A stretch of 64,000 nt of DNA, taken from Arsukibacterium perlucidum DSM 18276 (GTDB lineage: Bacteria > Pseudomonadota > Gammaproteobacteria > Enterobacterales > Alteromonadaceae). Positions 8,373 to 17,072 of the stretch are shown one piece after another. Within the stretch, counting starts at the first letter, position 1. Every line of letters starts with the position of its first letter. Under the pieces are notes generated by a model. The model was not told where the DNA came from and searched no databases. It saw nothing but the letters and a program-made list of their open reading frames with translations. The stretch lies in the NCBI RefSeq assembly GCF_000382165.1, contig NZ_KB907703.1, forward strand, positions 1 through 64,000, given 5' to 3'. The position numbers and the translations under genes were made by a program.

Positions 8373-9256
8373 GCTGGTGCATTGTTGGTAGGGGCGCTAT
8401 TGGTCTGCTGGCCGGCGCCAGGCTGCAGCTTGCTGGTTATCCAACCAGGCTCTGGCTTAAACAACCTGCAAATCTGCAGCTTAATTTTACCGATATTCAA
8501 CAGCAAAATAAGCAATTATGTTTGCTGCCACAGCAAACAAATAGCCCTGTTCAGCGCTTGCTGGTGCCGGTAAAAGCATACGATGTCCGCCATGCCGTAG
8601 CGCAATTAATGCCTTATCTTGCTAATAATGCTCAGCTGGTTATCAGTCATAACGGGATTGTTCCGCTTCAGCCGTTGCTGGAACAATTAACACCAGAGCA
8701 AGGGCTCTGGTTTTTATCAACCAGTCAGGCAGCTTACAAACCGGCACCAGATCACGTTATTCATAGTGGTACCGGGTCAAGCTATCTGGCAAAACTAACT
8801 GCTGCCAGCTGGGAAGATGACGATATTGTCGCAGCAATGACTGTAGCATTGGGGCCGCTGTCTGTTGTTGCTGACATTTATCCGCTGCTCTGGCAAAAGC
8901 TGGCAATTAATGTAGCTATTAATCCATTGACCGCGATAGAGAATTGCCAGAATGGCCAGCTGGCGGCGCCGCGCTATCAACCTCAGATTGAAGCGCTGGT
9001 TAGCGAAGTGTGTCAGGTCGCGACAGCATCAGGCTATCCGATGGATATCAGCTCAAGCCTGGCTAAGGTGTATCAGGTAATCGCTGCGACAACTAATAAT
9101 TTTTCATCAATGCAGCAAGATGTCCAAGCCGGACGGCAAACTGAAATTGACGCTATCTGTGGTTACGTCTGTCAGCAAGCGGCACAACTTAACATCGCCG
9201 CACCGGCAAATAAACAACTGCTTATGCGTATTCGGGCGTTAACAACTGCTACTTAG
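8339..9256 (+). CDS. panE: 2-dehydropantoate 2-reductase
   Basis: Catalyses NADPH reduction of 2-dehydropantoate to pantoate in pantothenate synthesis. The Rossmann motif appears as IVGRGAIGLLAGARL (usual GxGxxG) near the N-terminus, NGI appears in SHNGIVPLQ, and the conserved Lys lies in LLWQKLAINVAINPLTAI. The Glu/Asn-containing C-terminal helix TEIDAICGYV matches the family. The start is uncertain: no ATG precedes the motif. I chose the GTG at 8339; a TTG at 8279 is also in frame. Either start overlaps the VanZ-like gene, implying coupled translation. The 3' end overlaps thiI by 8 bases, tail to tail. Confidence 0.85.
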   Translation: MAPYTSAQPALSWCIVGRGAIGLLAGARLQLAGYPTRLWLKQPANLQLNFTDIQQQNKQLCLLPQQTNSPVQRLLVPVKAYDVRHAVAQLMPYLANNAQLVISHNGIVPLQPLLEQLTPEQGLWFLSTSQAAYKPAPDHVIHSGTGSSYLAKLTAASWEDDDIVAAMTVALGPLSVVADIYPLLWQKLAINVAINPLTAIENCQNGQLAAPRYQPQIEALVSEVCQVATASGYPMDISSSLAKVYQVIAATTNNFSSMQQDVQAGRQTEIDAICGYVCQQAAQLNIAAPANKQLLMRIRALTTAT

Positions 9257-10712
9257 CAGGCCGGTATACCGACACATTTTTATGCCCCAGCTCATGCAAT
9301 AACAGCGCTTGCAACCGGCTCATCACCCCTTTACTGCAATAACAGTAATAGTGATGGCCAGGGTCTAGTTTAGTGAACTGACTAGCCAGCCGAAAAAAGG
9401 GTAATTCCACCACTGGCACGCCAACATCGGCAAATGGCGCCTGCTCGGTTTCTTCCGGGCTGCGGATATCTAGAATTACCGCATTGTCGGCCAGCTCAGC
9501 CAGTGTACTAACGACGTGAGCTTCCTGCTCCGCCTGATAATCTATAGTACGGATATCCAGCACTTTAGCCGCTCTGACCACCTGTTCCAGCAATGCCATA
9601 TCTAACTTACTTTCGTTTTGCTCCACCTCTGTCAGTACGGCATTAACGGTAGGCTTTTTCGATATCACGCCGCAATATTCCGGCATGCTTTTCGCCAGTT
9701 CTTCCACGCCTATTTGCCGGGCGATATCAATAATATCCTGCTTATCATGATAAATCAGAGGGCGTAACACTAAATCGGGAGTAACTCTGTCTATCACTGC
9801 CAGGTTAGCGATGGTTTGACTCGACACCTGACCAATACTCTCGCCAGTTACCACCGCTTTTATACCTAAATCATGCGCTACGCGACTGGCAGCGCGCAAC
9901 ATCATCCGCTTCAGGATAACGCCCATAACGCCGTTATCAACCTGCTCAAGGATATTATCGACCACCGGCGCAAAATCGACACTTACAAACTTAACCCGAT
10001 GCGACAGGCTGTATTTTTGCCAAAGATAAAATGCCATCTCCCGCACTCCGGCTTCGTGTGCAGCACCGCCCAGATTAAAAAAAAGATAATGGGTCCGCAG
10101 GCCTTTGCGGATCATCAGGTAACTGGCAACGGCAGAATCATAACCGCCGGAAATCAGTGATAGCACGTCTGATTGCGAAGGCAATGGGAAGCCGCCCATG
10201 CCACTGAAGCTCTCGCTTAACAGTAATAGCTTATCCTGCTTAATCTCCAGCTTAATCGTGATATCCGGTTGTTTTAGCTGAACTTTCGCCGAGGCAACCT
10301 GCTGATTAAGGCCACCGCCGATATACCGTTCTGCTTCAATGGAGCTAAAGCTATGCTTACCTTGGCGCCTAACCCGCACACAAAACGTTTTACCTGCAAG
10401 CTGCGACTGATATACCGCCAACACCTGCAAATAAATATCGTGTAAGTCGTTAAAAGCTGCTGTGCGCATTTCTGAGAAAGTAACAATACCCGGAATACAG
10501 CCTAAGCGCTCAATAAGCTTGCTCCGAATTTGTGGTGTATCGTTATCGCAACTGATAGTCAGATGATCAAACAGGTTGGTTACGACAACCCCGGGCTCAA
10601 CCTGAGTCAGGATGTTTTTCAGGTTGCGTTCCAGTAACTTAGTCTGGCGTTTGCGAACCGACTTACTTTTAATCGATATCTCAGGATGCAGTTTAATAAT
10701 AAATTCAAGCAT
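9249..10712 (-). CDS. thiI: tRNA uracil-4 sulfurtransferase ThiI with rhodanese domain
   Basis: 487 residues from the ATG at 10712 (longer frame disregarded because homologues start MxFIIKLHPEISIKS). Domains in order: ferredoxin-like and THUMP region (about 1–165), PP-loop ATP pyrophosphatase with SGGYDSAVAS, and a C-terminal rhodanese domain with the persulfide loop CYCSKGVMS. The partner cysteine expected from E. coli is in PEYCGVISKKP. It makes 4-thiouridine at position 8 of tRNA and supplies sulfur for the thiamine thiazole in organisms of this type. It carries the full-length enterobacterial architecture, including the rhodanese extension needed for thiazole synthesis. Confidence 0.96.
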   Translation of the reverse strand: MLEFIIKLHPEISIKSKSVRKRQTKLLERNLKNILTQVEPGVVVTNLFDHLTISCDNDTPQIRSKLIERLGCIPGIVTFSEMRTAAFNDLHDIYLQVLAVYQSQLAGKTFCVRVRRQGKHSFSSIEAERYIGGGLNQQVASAKVQLKQPDITIKLEIKQDKLLLLSESFSGMGGFPLPSQSDVLSLISGGYDSAVASYLMIRKGLRTHYLFFNLGGAAHEAGVREMAFYLWQKYSLSHRVKFVSVDFAPVVDNILEQVDNGVMGVILKRMMLRAASRVAHDLGIKAVVTGESIGQVSSQTIANLAVIDRVTPDLVLRPLIYHDKQDIIDIARQIGVEELAKSMPEYCGVISKKPTVNAVLTEVEQNESKLDMALLEQVVRAAKVLDIRTIDYQAEQEAHVVSTLAELADNAVILDIRSPEETEQAPFADVGVPVVELPFFRLASQFTKLDPGHHYYCYCSKGVMSRLQALLLHELGHKNVSVYRPAK

Positions 10713-10864
10713 AATATTCAGACATGACAATAACAGCGCTAAAAAGTGGCGCGGATTATAGCGCAAAGCCAGAGCAACACCTAACATCGTGCTGTACTCT
10801 GGCTTTAAGTAATATGCTGTACCCAGACCTGATTACGACCAGCAGCTTTTTTAAATAGCAACTA

Positions 10865-11923
10865 CTACACCAGCAAATCAATTTGCTGAACCAAGACCGG
10901 CCTGGCATTGTCAGTAAATGCCAGGCCACTGCGTTGAATTTCGCCGGTTTTTTGCTGCTGTTTATCCAGCAATGGCATCGGTGTAGCAACCGAACTTACA
11001 GAAAATGCCCCCAGCTTTGCCTCTGTCATGCTTTGCAGCGGTTGGTTAGGCCGCCATAAATACAGGTATTGCCAGATATCATCGCTGGGGTCGATAAAGC
11101 CATTGCCGTTATCATCAAACGCGGCCAGCTCAGCGAAGCCCTGGCCAGTTTGCGGGCCAAACAGCTCGGTGCCATTATTCACCTGCCGGTCGTTGTTGCG
11201 ATCATAAGCCAGATAATATTGCTGCGCGGCCAGTTGGGGTAGCCGCACTTTGCTGCCATCATTGCGGAGATCAAACAGTTTACTATCGTTGCTCAGTTGC
11301 ACCGGGCTGCCGGATAAACTGACGATCAGCGGATCTTGTAACGGCTGTTCGGTATAGCTATAGCGTGCCCAGCTTAAAGCCATACTAAACTCAAAAGCAA
11401 AGCTGATACTGCTGCCGTCGTTAAGTTGTAATTCGCCGCTGAAGCTAGCATGCACTGCCTGATATCCAAACTCCCACTGCTCGGTTGCTAAAATCTGACC
11501 GGCTATGTCTGGCTGGCTTTGACTGGCAGTTAACCACACCGATTGCTGCGATACGCTGCTGCTGAGGGCGACGCTTTCGATGTCCTTAGCGGAAAACTCT
11601 GCCATCAATGGTTTATCCAGCCATTCGCTGGTGTGCACGCTTAACTGTGCCAGAATGCGCTTTACCATGCCAATGGTTTGAAAGGCGTTGAACACCTTAT
11701 CATCGTCTGTCGTCTGGGCTGCCTGATCTGATGTTGTAGTGTTGTCAGGCACCGCAGGCGCTGGATCAATATACATGCCGTTATTAGCCGCAACCGGTTT
11801 GGCTACAGCAGGGACAGGGCGTGGTTCGGTATTGGCTTTGCTTAGTAACTGCTGTTTGCGACCATAAGCAATGGTTTTTTGTTCGGCAACCGCAAACTGT
11901 TGCGAAGCAGATGTAATATCCAT
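10865..11923 (-). CDS. Unrecognised protein with EF-hand-like loops
   Basis: About 352 residues. The start is the second of two adjacent ATGs (11923), six bases after GGAG. I do not recognise the family. Visible parts are a low-complexity Ala/Pro/Thr-rich N-terminal stretch (about 30–75), a middle beta-rich domain (about 100–230), and two Asp/Asn-rich calcium-type loops, DRNNDRQVNNGTE (about 241–253) and DDNGNGFIDPSDD (about 270–282), the second matching the EF-hand DxDxDG pattern. No signal peptide or membrane segment is seen. It lies downstream of pomAB in the same direction, 166 bases away, with an inverted repeat between. A link to motility is only positional. Similar proteins with paired Asp-rich loops are common in marine gammaproteobacteria. 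Confidence 0.6.
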   Translation of the reverse strand: MDITSASQQFAVAEQKTIAYGRKQQLLSKANTEPRPVPAVAKPVAANNGMYIDPAPAVPDNTTTSDQAAQTTDDDKVFNAFQTIGMVKRILAQLSVHTSEWLDKPLMAEFSAKDIESVALSSSVSQQSVWLTASQSQPDIAGQILATEQWEFGYQAVHASFSGELQLNDGSSISFAFEFSMALSWARYSYTEQPLQDPLIVSLSGSPVQLSNDSKLFDLRNDGSKVRLPQLAAQQYYLAYDRNNDRQVNNGTELFGPQTGQGFAELAAFDDNGNGFIDPSDDIWQYLYLWRPNQPLQSMTEAKLGAFSVSSVATPMPLLDKQQQKTGEIQRSGLAFTDNARPVLVQQIDLLV

Positions 11924-11991
11924 CATTGGCTCCACAAGGTTTTTCTGTTAAACGGTTATCGGCAAGTTCTGGTTAAAGCTTGAGCAGTTTT

Positions 11992-12026
11992 TTCAGCCTG
12001 AACATTAACATCTTGAGCAGGCTGAA
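11992..12026. repeat. Inverted repeat with partial tandem duplication
   Basis: TTCAGCCTG (11992–12000) and CAGGCTGAA (12018–12026) form a perfect 9-bp stem. The ten-base TGAACATTAA occurs at 11999 and again at 12023, and CTTGAGCAG occurs on both sides. No U-run follows on the minus strand, so it is not an obvious terminator for pomB. Confidence 0.5.
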
Positions 12027-12089
12027 CATTAATTGTTTGTGATCCCTTGCTGCGGTGTTTTAACCAGGCTGAATCAATTTAACACAACA

Positions 12090-13046
12090 CTAGTTTGCCG
12101 CCGGCTCGAAGCTTATTGGATCTGACTCTTTGGCCTTACCCTGCATTATTGATATTTCAACCCGCCGGTTGCGCCGGCGATTTAGCTCAGAGTCGTTTTC
12201 CACTAACGGTCGGGTATCAGCATGCCCCATCACCACCACCCGTTGCCGATCAAAGTCAGGCGCCCGGATTAGCTCAGTTGCCACAGATACAGCCCTTTTG
12301 GCAGATAGTTCCCAGTTATTACTGTGCAGCTCATCTGACACCTGGATATCATCGGTATGACCACTTACCGTTATTTCGCCGGGTACCTCATTTAACAAAG
12401 TCCCTATTTGCTGAATAATAGGCCGGAACCGGGGTTGCAAAAATGATGAACCAGAGGGGAAGGACCCATTTTCACGAATGCGGATAATGATTTGCTGGCC
12501 CAGTGACTCAAGCTCAACAGCACCATCGACAATTTGTTGTTCCAACTGCTCTGCCAGCTTTTTTACCATTTCATTGGTTTGCTGCTGCATTTCCTCGGCC
12601 GCAGCATCCGCGGCTGCCGCTTCAGCATCTGCGGTCTCTTCTGCATTGGCTGCTGACTGGCCCCCCGTCATATCATCCCGCTGCTCTTGCCGGCCACCAG
12701 CTGAATCTTCCTCACCAGCCTGAAACTCTATGACCTGCTGGGTAATTTCCATTGTTTGCTGCTGCAAGGTCTCAATGGGCGTTGGATCGGGCCGGCCAGG
12801 TCTGAACTCCATCGCAATAACACTGGTACCCTTTGGGATATCTTCAACTTCAATTTTATTTTGCACCCCAAATGCAAACTTCATTGAACCGGCAATTTGC
12901 TTGAACTTCAACACGTCCATTTCTGAAAACGCCAGCAGCAATACGAAAAAGCACATTAGCAGCGCCATTAAGTCAGCAAAGGTACCCATATACTGTGGGA
13001 GCCCCGGAGGGGGGCATTTACATTCCTGTTCTTCTTCGTCGTTCAT
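12090..13046 (-). CDS. pomB: Flagellar motor stator protein PomB/MotB
   Basis: 318 residues. A single N-terminal membrane helix carries the ion-binding aspartate (YMGTFADLMALLMCFFVLLLAFSEMD, Asp at 25). A long acidic, Gln-rich periplasmic linker (about 115–165) precedes a C-terminal OmpA-like peptidoglycan-binding domain (TVSGHTDD, LSAKRAVSVATELI, NRRRNRRVEISIM). The phenylalanine/cysteine-rich helix and the PomA partner favour a sodium-driven stator. The start overlaps the pomA stop by 4 bases (ATGA), so translation is coupled and the two subunits are made together. Confidence 0.94.
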   Translation of the reverse strand: MNDEEEQECKCPPPGLPQYMGTFADLMALLMCFFVLLLAFSEMDVLKFKQIAGSMKFAFGVQNKIEVEDIPKGTSVIAMEFRPGRPDPTPIETLQQQTMEITQQVIEFQAGEEDSAGGRQEQRDDMTGGQSAANAEETADAEAAAADAAAEEMQQQTNEMVKKLAEQLEQQIVDGAVELESLGQQIIIRIRENGSFPSGSSFLQPRFRPIIQQIGTLLNEVPGEITVSGHTDDIQVSDELHSNNWELSAKRAVSVATELIRAPDFDRQRVVVMGHADTRPLVENDSELNRRRNRRVEISIMQGKAKESDPISFEPAAN

Positions 13047-13816
13047 GCGGGCTCTCCGGCAGCGACCTCGCGCTTACCCTGAGCCAGGTAATTGCGTAAA
13101 ATGCCTTCAATCACTTTCGGGTTCTGACCGTCCTGAATACCCAGAATAGCATCCAGGATCAGCTGATTATTCTGTTTTTCCTGCTGGTTTCGAATGGCCA
13201 GCTTATCAGCCAGCGGTATAGCAATAACGTTAGCAATAAAAGCACCATACAAGGTTGTTAAAAGTGCCACCGCCATCGCCGGGCCGATCGCCTTAGGATC
13301 ATCCATGTTAGATAACATTGCCACCAAACCGATCAAGGTACCGATCATTCCCATTGCAGGGGCAACGTCGCCTAAACTACGAAAAATGGCGATACCTGTT
13401 TCATGACGTTTCTCGGTCAGACTGATATCCTTAAGCAACGTAGCTCTGACTACATCTGCATCATGGCCATCGACCAGCATATTGACGCCTTTCTGCATAA
13501 AAGCATTGGGTATCTCTGCTTCTTCCAGTGCCAGAAATCCACCTTTGCGGGCTGAGTCGCCTAGTTGTACTGCTTTTTCAATCAACTCTTCCGGCGCTTC
13601 AATTTTAAACATAAAAGCTTTGACTGCGATTTTGCCCGCTCCGAGAAACTGACTCAGGGTAAATTTGGTAATAACAACAAAAATAGAGCCCCCGACCACA
13701 ATCAGCACCGATACTAAATCAGCAAACATGGCAGGGTCGCCACTACTACCAATAATCATCGCCATGACTACAAAACCAATAGCGCCAATCATGCCAACCA
13801 GGGTTGCTATATCCAC
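13043..13816 (-). CDS. pomA: Flagellar motor stator protein PomA/MotA
   Basis: 257 residues, four membrane helices, with the cytoplasmic loop between helices 2 and 3. It has the family motif GDVAPAMGMIGTLIGLVAMLSNMDDPKAIGPAMAVALLTTLYGAF, with the conserved prolines at the stator pore. The proline-glycine-rich helices and the length (about 255) match the sodium-type PomA of Vibrio and Shewanella rather than the 290-residue proton-type MotA. It is first gene of pomA-pomB. It is divergent from xseB, the same neighbourhood as in Vibrio and Shewanella. Confidence 0.94.
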   Translation of the reverse strand: MDIATLVGMIGAIGFVVMAMIIGSSGDPAMFADLVSVLIVVGGSIFVVITKFTLSQFLGAGKIAVKAFMFKIEAPEELIEKAVQLGDSARKGGFLALEEAEIPNAFMQKGVNMLVDGHDADVVRATLLKDISLTEKRHETGIAIFRSLGDVAPAMGMIGTLIGLVAMLSNMDDPKAIGPAMAVALLTTLYGAFIANVIAIPLADKLAIRNQQEKQNNQLILDAILGIQDGQNPKVIEGILRNYLAQGKREVAAGEPA

Positions 13817-14013
13817 TATTTACTCCTTAATACAGACCCCAAGCGGGAATAATGATTATTTTATATTAGCTTATAGTCGGTTATCGACAAAACTTCGTAA
13901 ACATTGAGCACTGAATTACAGAAAACAAGTAATTTAGGCTTTCACTTATTCGTTATGATTGACCATAATAGCCTGCTAAGGTAACGTTGCGCACAGTTTT
14001 TTTGGGGATAGTC

Positions 14014-14259
14014 ATGAGTAAAAAGAAAGCTGACCTGGGCCAGTTTGAACAGGCAATGGCAGAACTCGAAAGTATAGTGCAGCAATTAGAGCAAGGCGAC
14101 TTATCGCTTGATGCCTCGCTAACCCAGTTTGAACGGGGTATCAGCCTGGTAAAGCAAAGCCAGCAACAACTTCAAAGCGCTGAGCAGAAAGTTCAATTGC
14201 TGTTACAACAGCAACAGCAGGAAAGCCTGCAAGCTTTTACACCACCGCCAGGAGAGTAA
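14014..14259 (+). CDS. xseB: Exodeoxyribonuclease VII small subunit
   Basis: 81 residues from the ATG at 14014. It shows the XseB signature FEQAMAELESIVQQLEQGDLSLDASLTQFERGI and a glutamine-rich coiled-coil tail. The small subunit binds XseA to degrade single-stranded DNA. It is followed one base after its stop by ispA, the usual xseB-ispA-dxs operon. Confidence 0.95.
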   Translation: MSKKKADLGQFEQAMAELESIVQQLEQGDLSLDASLTQFERGISLVKQSQQQLQSAEQKVQLLLQQQQQESLQAFTPPPGE

Positions 14260-14260
14260 C

Positions 14261-15145
14261 TTGGCACCTCAAAGCCTGACGTTGTATCAACACCGGATTG
14301 AGCAACAATTACAACTGCAAATGGCTGCCCAGCCACAAATTGCTGCCACCTTACATCAGGCAATGTCATATAGCCTGACAAATGGCGGCAAACGGATCCG
14401 CCCGTTTTTTGTTTATGCCTGTGGTAAAATGCTTGGCGCGCCACTTGCTAACCTTGACAGCGCGGCATGCGCTATTGAATGCCTGCACAGTTACTCATTG
14501 ATCCATGACGACTTACCCGCCATGGATAACGATGATTTGCGGCGCGGCAAGCCAACTTGTCACCGGGCGTTTGACGAAGCCACAGCTATTCTGGCTGGAG
14601 ACGCGCTGCAGGCATTGGCTTTCGATATTCTTGCCGGACCTGAGGGTAACTTAAGCGCAGATCGCAGGCTGAAACGCATATCTATCCTGGCCAGAGCAAG
14701 CGGTATAGCCGGAATGTGTGCAGGTCAGGCAATCGATTTAGCGCAAACTAATAAACGCACTGATTTGGCGACATTGGAGCAGATGCATCGCTTAAAAACC
14801 GGCGCCTTAATCGAGTGTGCGGTGCAACTTGCTTATTACAGCAGTGAACTAGATTGCCCAGCTACGCTGCATGCCATGACAGGTTTTGCCAGTGCTTTGG
14901 GACTGGCTTTTCAGGTGCAGGATGACATTCTGGATATTGAAAGTGATACCATTGTCCTTGGTAAGCCACAAGGTTCAGATTGCAAGGCAAATAAATTAAC
15001 TTACCCGGCACTGTTAGGGCTGGAACAAGCTAAGGTTAAAGCAAACCAACTTTATCAAGATGCGTTAGCGGCACTTAGCAGCCTTCCTTACGATACTGAT
15101 GAGTTAAAAGCCTTTGCTCATTACATTATTGCCCGCAAGTTTTAA
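14261..15145 (+). CDS. ispA: Farnesyl diphosphate synthase
   Basis: 294 residues. It condenses isopentenyl and dimethylallyl diphosphates to geranyl and then farnesyl diphosphate. The first aspartate-rich motif is [17 protein letters not shown], the second is [17 protein letters not shown] binds diphosphate. The start is a TTG at 14261, two bases after the xseB TAA, with GGAGAG spaced for it; no closer ATG would leave the N-terminal helix intact. Length is near the ~299 residues of E. coli IspA. Confidence 0.94.
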   Translation: MAPQSLTLYQHRIEQQLQLQMAAQPQIAATLHQAMSYSLTNGGKRIRPFFVYACGKMLGAPLANLDSAACAIECLHSYSLIHDDLPAMDNDDLRRGKPTCHRAFDEATAILAGDALQALAFDILAGPEGNLSADRRLKRISILARASGIAGMCAGQAIDLAQTNKRTDLATLEQMHRLKTGALIECAVQLAYYSSELDCPATLHAMTGFASALGLAFQVQDDILDIESDTIVLGKPQGSDCKANKLTYPALLGLEQAKVKANQLYQDALAALSSLPYDTDELKAFAHYIIARKF

Positions 15146-15159
15146 TAAAGGCATTGAAG

Positions 15160-17025
15160 ATGGCATTAGATATGACCGATTTCCCGTTGTTAGCCAAAGC
15201 AGATCTGCCTGAGCAACTGCGTAAGTTACCTCAGGATAAATTACCGGCACTCAGTGCTGAGCTGAGACGCTTTCTGTTAAAAACCGTCAGTCAGAGCAGC
15301 GGTCACTTTGCATCTGGCCTGGGCACTGTTGAACTAACGGTGGCGTTACATTACGTTTATAACACACCGTTCGACCGACTGATCTGGGATGTTGGCCATC
15401 AGGCTTATCCACATAAAATTTTAACCGGTCGGCGTGAACAAATGCACAGTATCAGGCAGAAAGACGGTTTGCATCCTTTTCCATGCCGTGAAGAAAGTGA
15501 ATACGATACCCTGACAGTTGGCCATTCCAGTACCTCAATAAGTGCGGCGCTGGGTATGGCAATTGCCGCCAGCCAGGCTAACTCAAAACGCAAAGTCGTT
15601 GCAGTTATCGGCGATGGTGCTATTACTGCCGGTATGGCTTTTGAGGCGCTGAACCATGCCGGTGAAGTACGCCCTGATATGCTGGTTATTCTGAATGACA
15701 ATGAAATGTCGATTTCAGAAAATGTTGGTGCCTTGAATCAATATTTCGCCAGAATTCTATCAGGCAGCTTTTACACCAGCCTGCGCGAAGGCGGTAAAAA
15801 GATTTTGCAAGGCGTACCACCATTGCATGAACTGGCCAGCCGCGCCGAAGAACACTTTAAAGGCATGGTTACCCCCGGCACCTTTTTTGAAGAACTGGGT
15901 TTTAATTATATCGGGCCGATTGACGGTCACGATGTAATCACTCTGGCCGATACCATTCGCAATATGCGGAATCTCAAAGGTCCGCAGTTACTGCATATCG
16001 TTACCAAAAAAGGCAAAGGTTATGCACCGGCAGAAGCCGACCCTATCGGTTACCATGCGGTAGCTAAGTTTGATCCGGACGCCAGTAGCCAACCAGTTAA
16101 AAAAGCCGGCAAGCCTACTTTTTCTAATATTTTCGGACAATGGTTATGTGATATGGCCGCGCAGGACGAACGGCTGCAGGGTATTACACCAGCCATGCGC
16201 GAAGGCTCCGACATGGTGCAGTTTTCTAAAAGCTTTGCTAAGCGCTACTTCGATGTTGCCATTGCCGAGCAACATGCCGTAACCCTGGCAGCAGGGATGG
16301 CGATTGAAGGTTTAAAACCGGTAGTCGCTATCTACTCCAGCTTTTTACAACGTGGCTATGACCAACTGATCCATGATGTCGCGTTGCAAAATCTCGACGT
16401 ATTATTTGCTATCGATCGGGCCGGTATTGTTGGCGCGGATGGCCCAACTCATCAGGGGGCATTTGATATCAGTTTTATGCGCTGCATTCCAAATATGCTG
16501 CTGATGGTTCCTTCCGATGAAAATGAATGCCGGCAAATGCTGTATACCGGTTATCAACACCTGGGACCGGCTGCAGTTCGCTATCCACGTGGCGTCGGCA
16601 CAGGCATCGCCGCAAACCAGCAGATGCAGTTGTTGCCGCTGGGGAAAGCCAGAATTGTTAAGCAGGGAGCTAAGTTAGCAATTCTGGCATTTGGCCCTTT
16701 GCTAAACGAGTGCCAGCAGGTGGCAACTGAGCTTAATGCCACCCTGGTTGATATGCGTTTTATAAAACCACTGGATGAAGCCCTGCTGCAGCAACTGGCA
16801 TCTGAGCACAGCCATTTTGTCACGGTAGAAGACAACGCGCTGATGGGTGGCGCCGGTTCAGCCGTTAACGATTTTATCCTGCAGCATGGTCACGCGGTTA
16901 AGGTACTAAACCTTGGCCTGCCAGACCAGTTTATTAAGCATGGCAGCCAGCAGGAAATTTATGCAGAGCTGGGTTTAGACAGCAACGGCATCAGCCGCCA
17001 GGTAACAGCCTTTATTTCCCGTTAA
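15160..17025 (+). CDS. dxs: 1-deoxy-D-xylulose-5-phosphate synthase
   Basis: 621 residues from the ATG at 15160. It makes DXP from pyruvate and glyceraldehyde-3-phosphate with thiamine diphosphate, the entry step of the MEP pathway. Seen motifs are [15 protein letters not shown], the ThDP motif [15 protein letters not shown]...[10 protein letters not shown], the transketolase-type pyrimidine domain with [17 protein letters not shown], and [10 protein letters not shown]. The neighbouring ispA uses the products downstream. Confidence 0.97.
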   Translation: MALDMTDFPLLAKADLPEQLRKLPQDKLPALSAELRRFLLKTVSQSSGHFASGLGTVELTVALHYVYNTPFDRLIWDVGHQAYPHKILTGRREQMHSIRQKDGLHPFPCREESEYDTLTVGHSSTSISAALGMAIAASQANSKRKVVAVIGDGAITAGMAFEALNHAGEVRPDMLVILNDNEMSISENVGALNQYFARILSGSFYTSLREGGKKILQGVPPLHELASRAEEHFKGMVTPGTFFEELGFNYIGPIDGHDVITLADTIRNMRNLKGPQLLHIVTKKGKGYAPAEADPIGYHAVAKFDPDASSQPVKKAGKPTFSNIFGQWLCDMAAQDERLQGITPAMREGSDMVQFSKSFAKRYFDVAIAEQHAVTLAAGMAIEGLKPVVAIYSSFLQRGYDQLIHDVALQNLDVLFAIDRAGIVGADGPTHQGAFDISFMRCIPNMLLMVPSDENECRQMLYTGYQHLGPAAVRYPRGVGTGIAANQQMQLLPLGKARIVKQGAKLAILAFGPLLNECQQVATELNATLVDMRFIKPLDEALLQQLASEHSHFVTVEDNALMGGAGSAVNDFILQHGHAVKVLNLGLPDQFIKHGSQQEIYAELGLDSNGISRQVTAFISR

Positions 17026-17046
17026 AAGCAACCGTTAATAATTTTA

Positions 17047-17072
17047 AGCCAGGCACTTTACAGTGCCTGGCT
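17047..17072. terminator. Hairpin between convergent dxs and the sensor gene
   Basis: AGCCAGGCAC-TTTACA-GTGCCTGGCT is a perfect 10-bp stem. The sensor stop codon lies within it. The flanks are AT-rich on the minus side (TTAAAATTATT) without a clean U-run, so termination is likely but not certain. Confidence 0.6.

Noticed and set aside
11930-12089. Possible small peptide gene between pomB and the EF-hand-like gene
   Set aside because: The short frame (MFSLLKMLMFRLKKLLKL) is explained by an imperfect inverted and tandem repeat; it has no ribosome-binding site.
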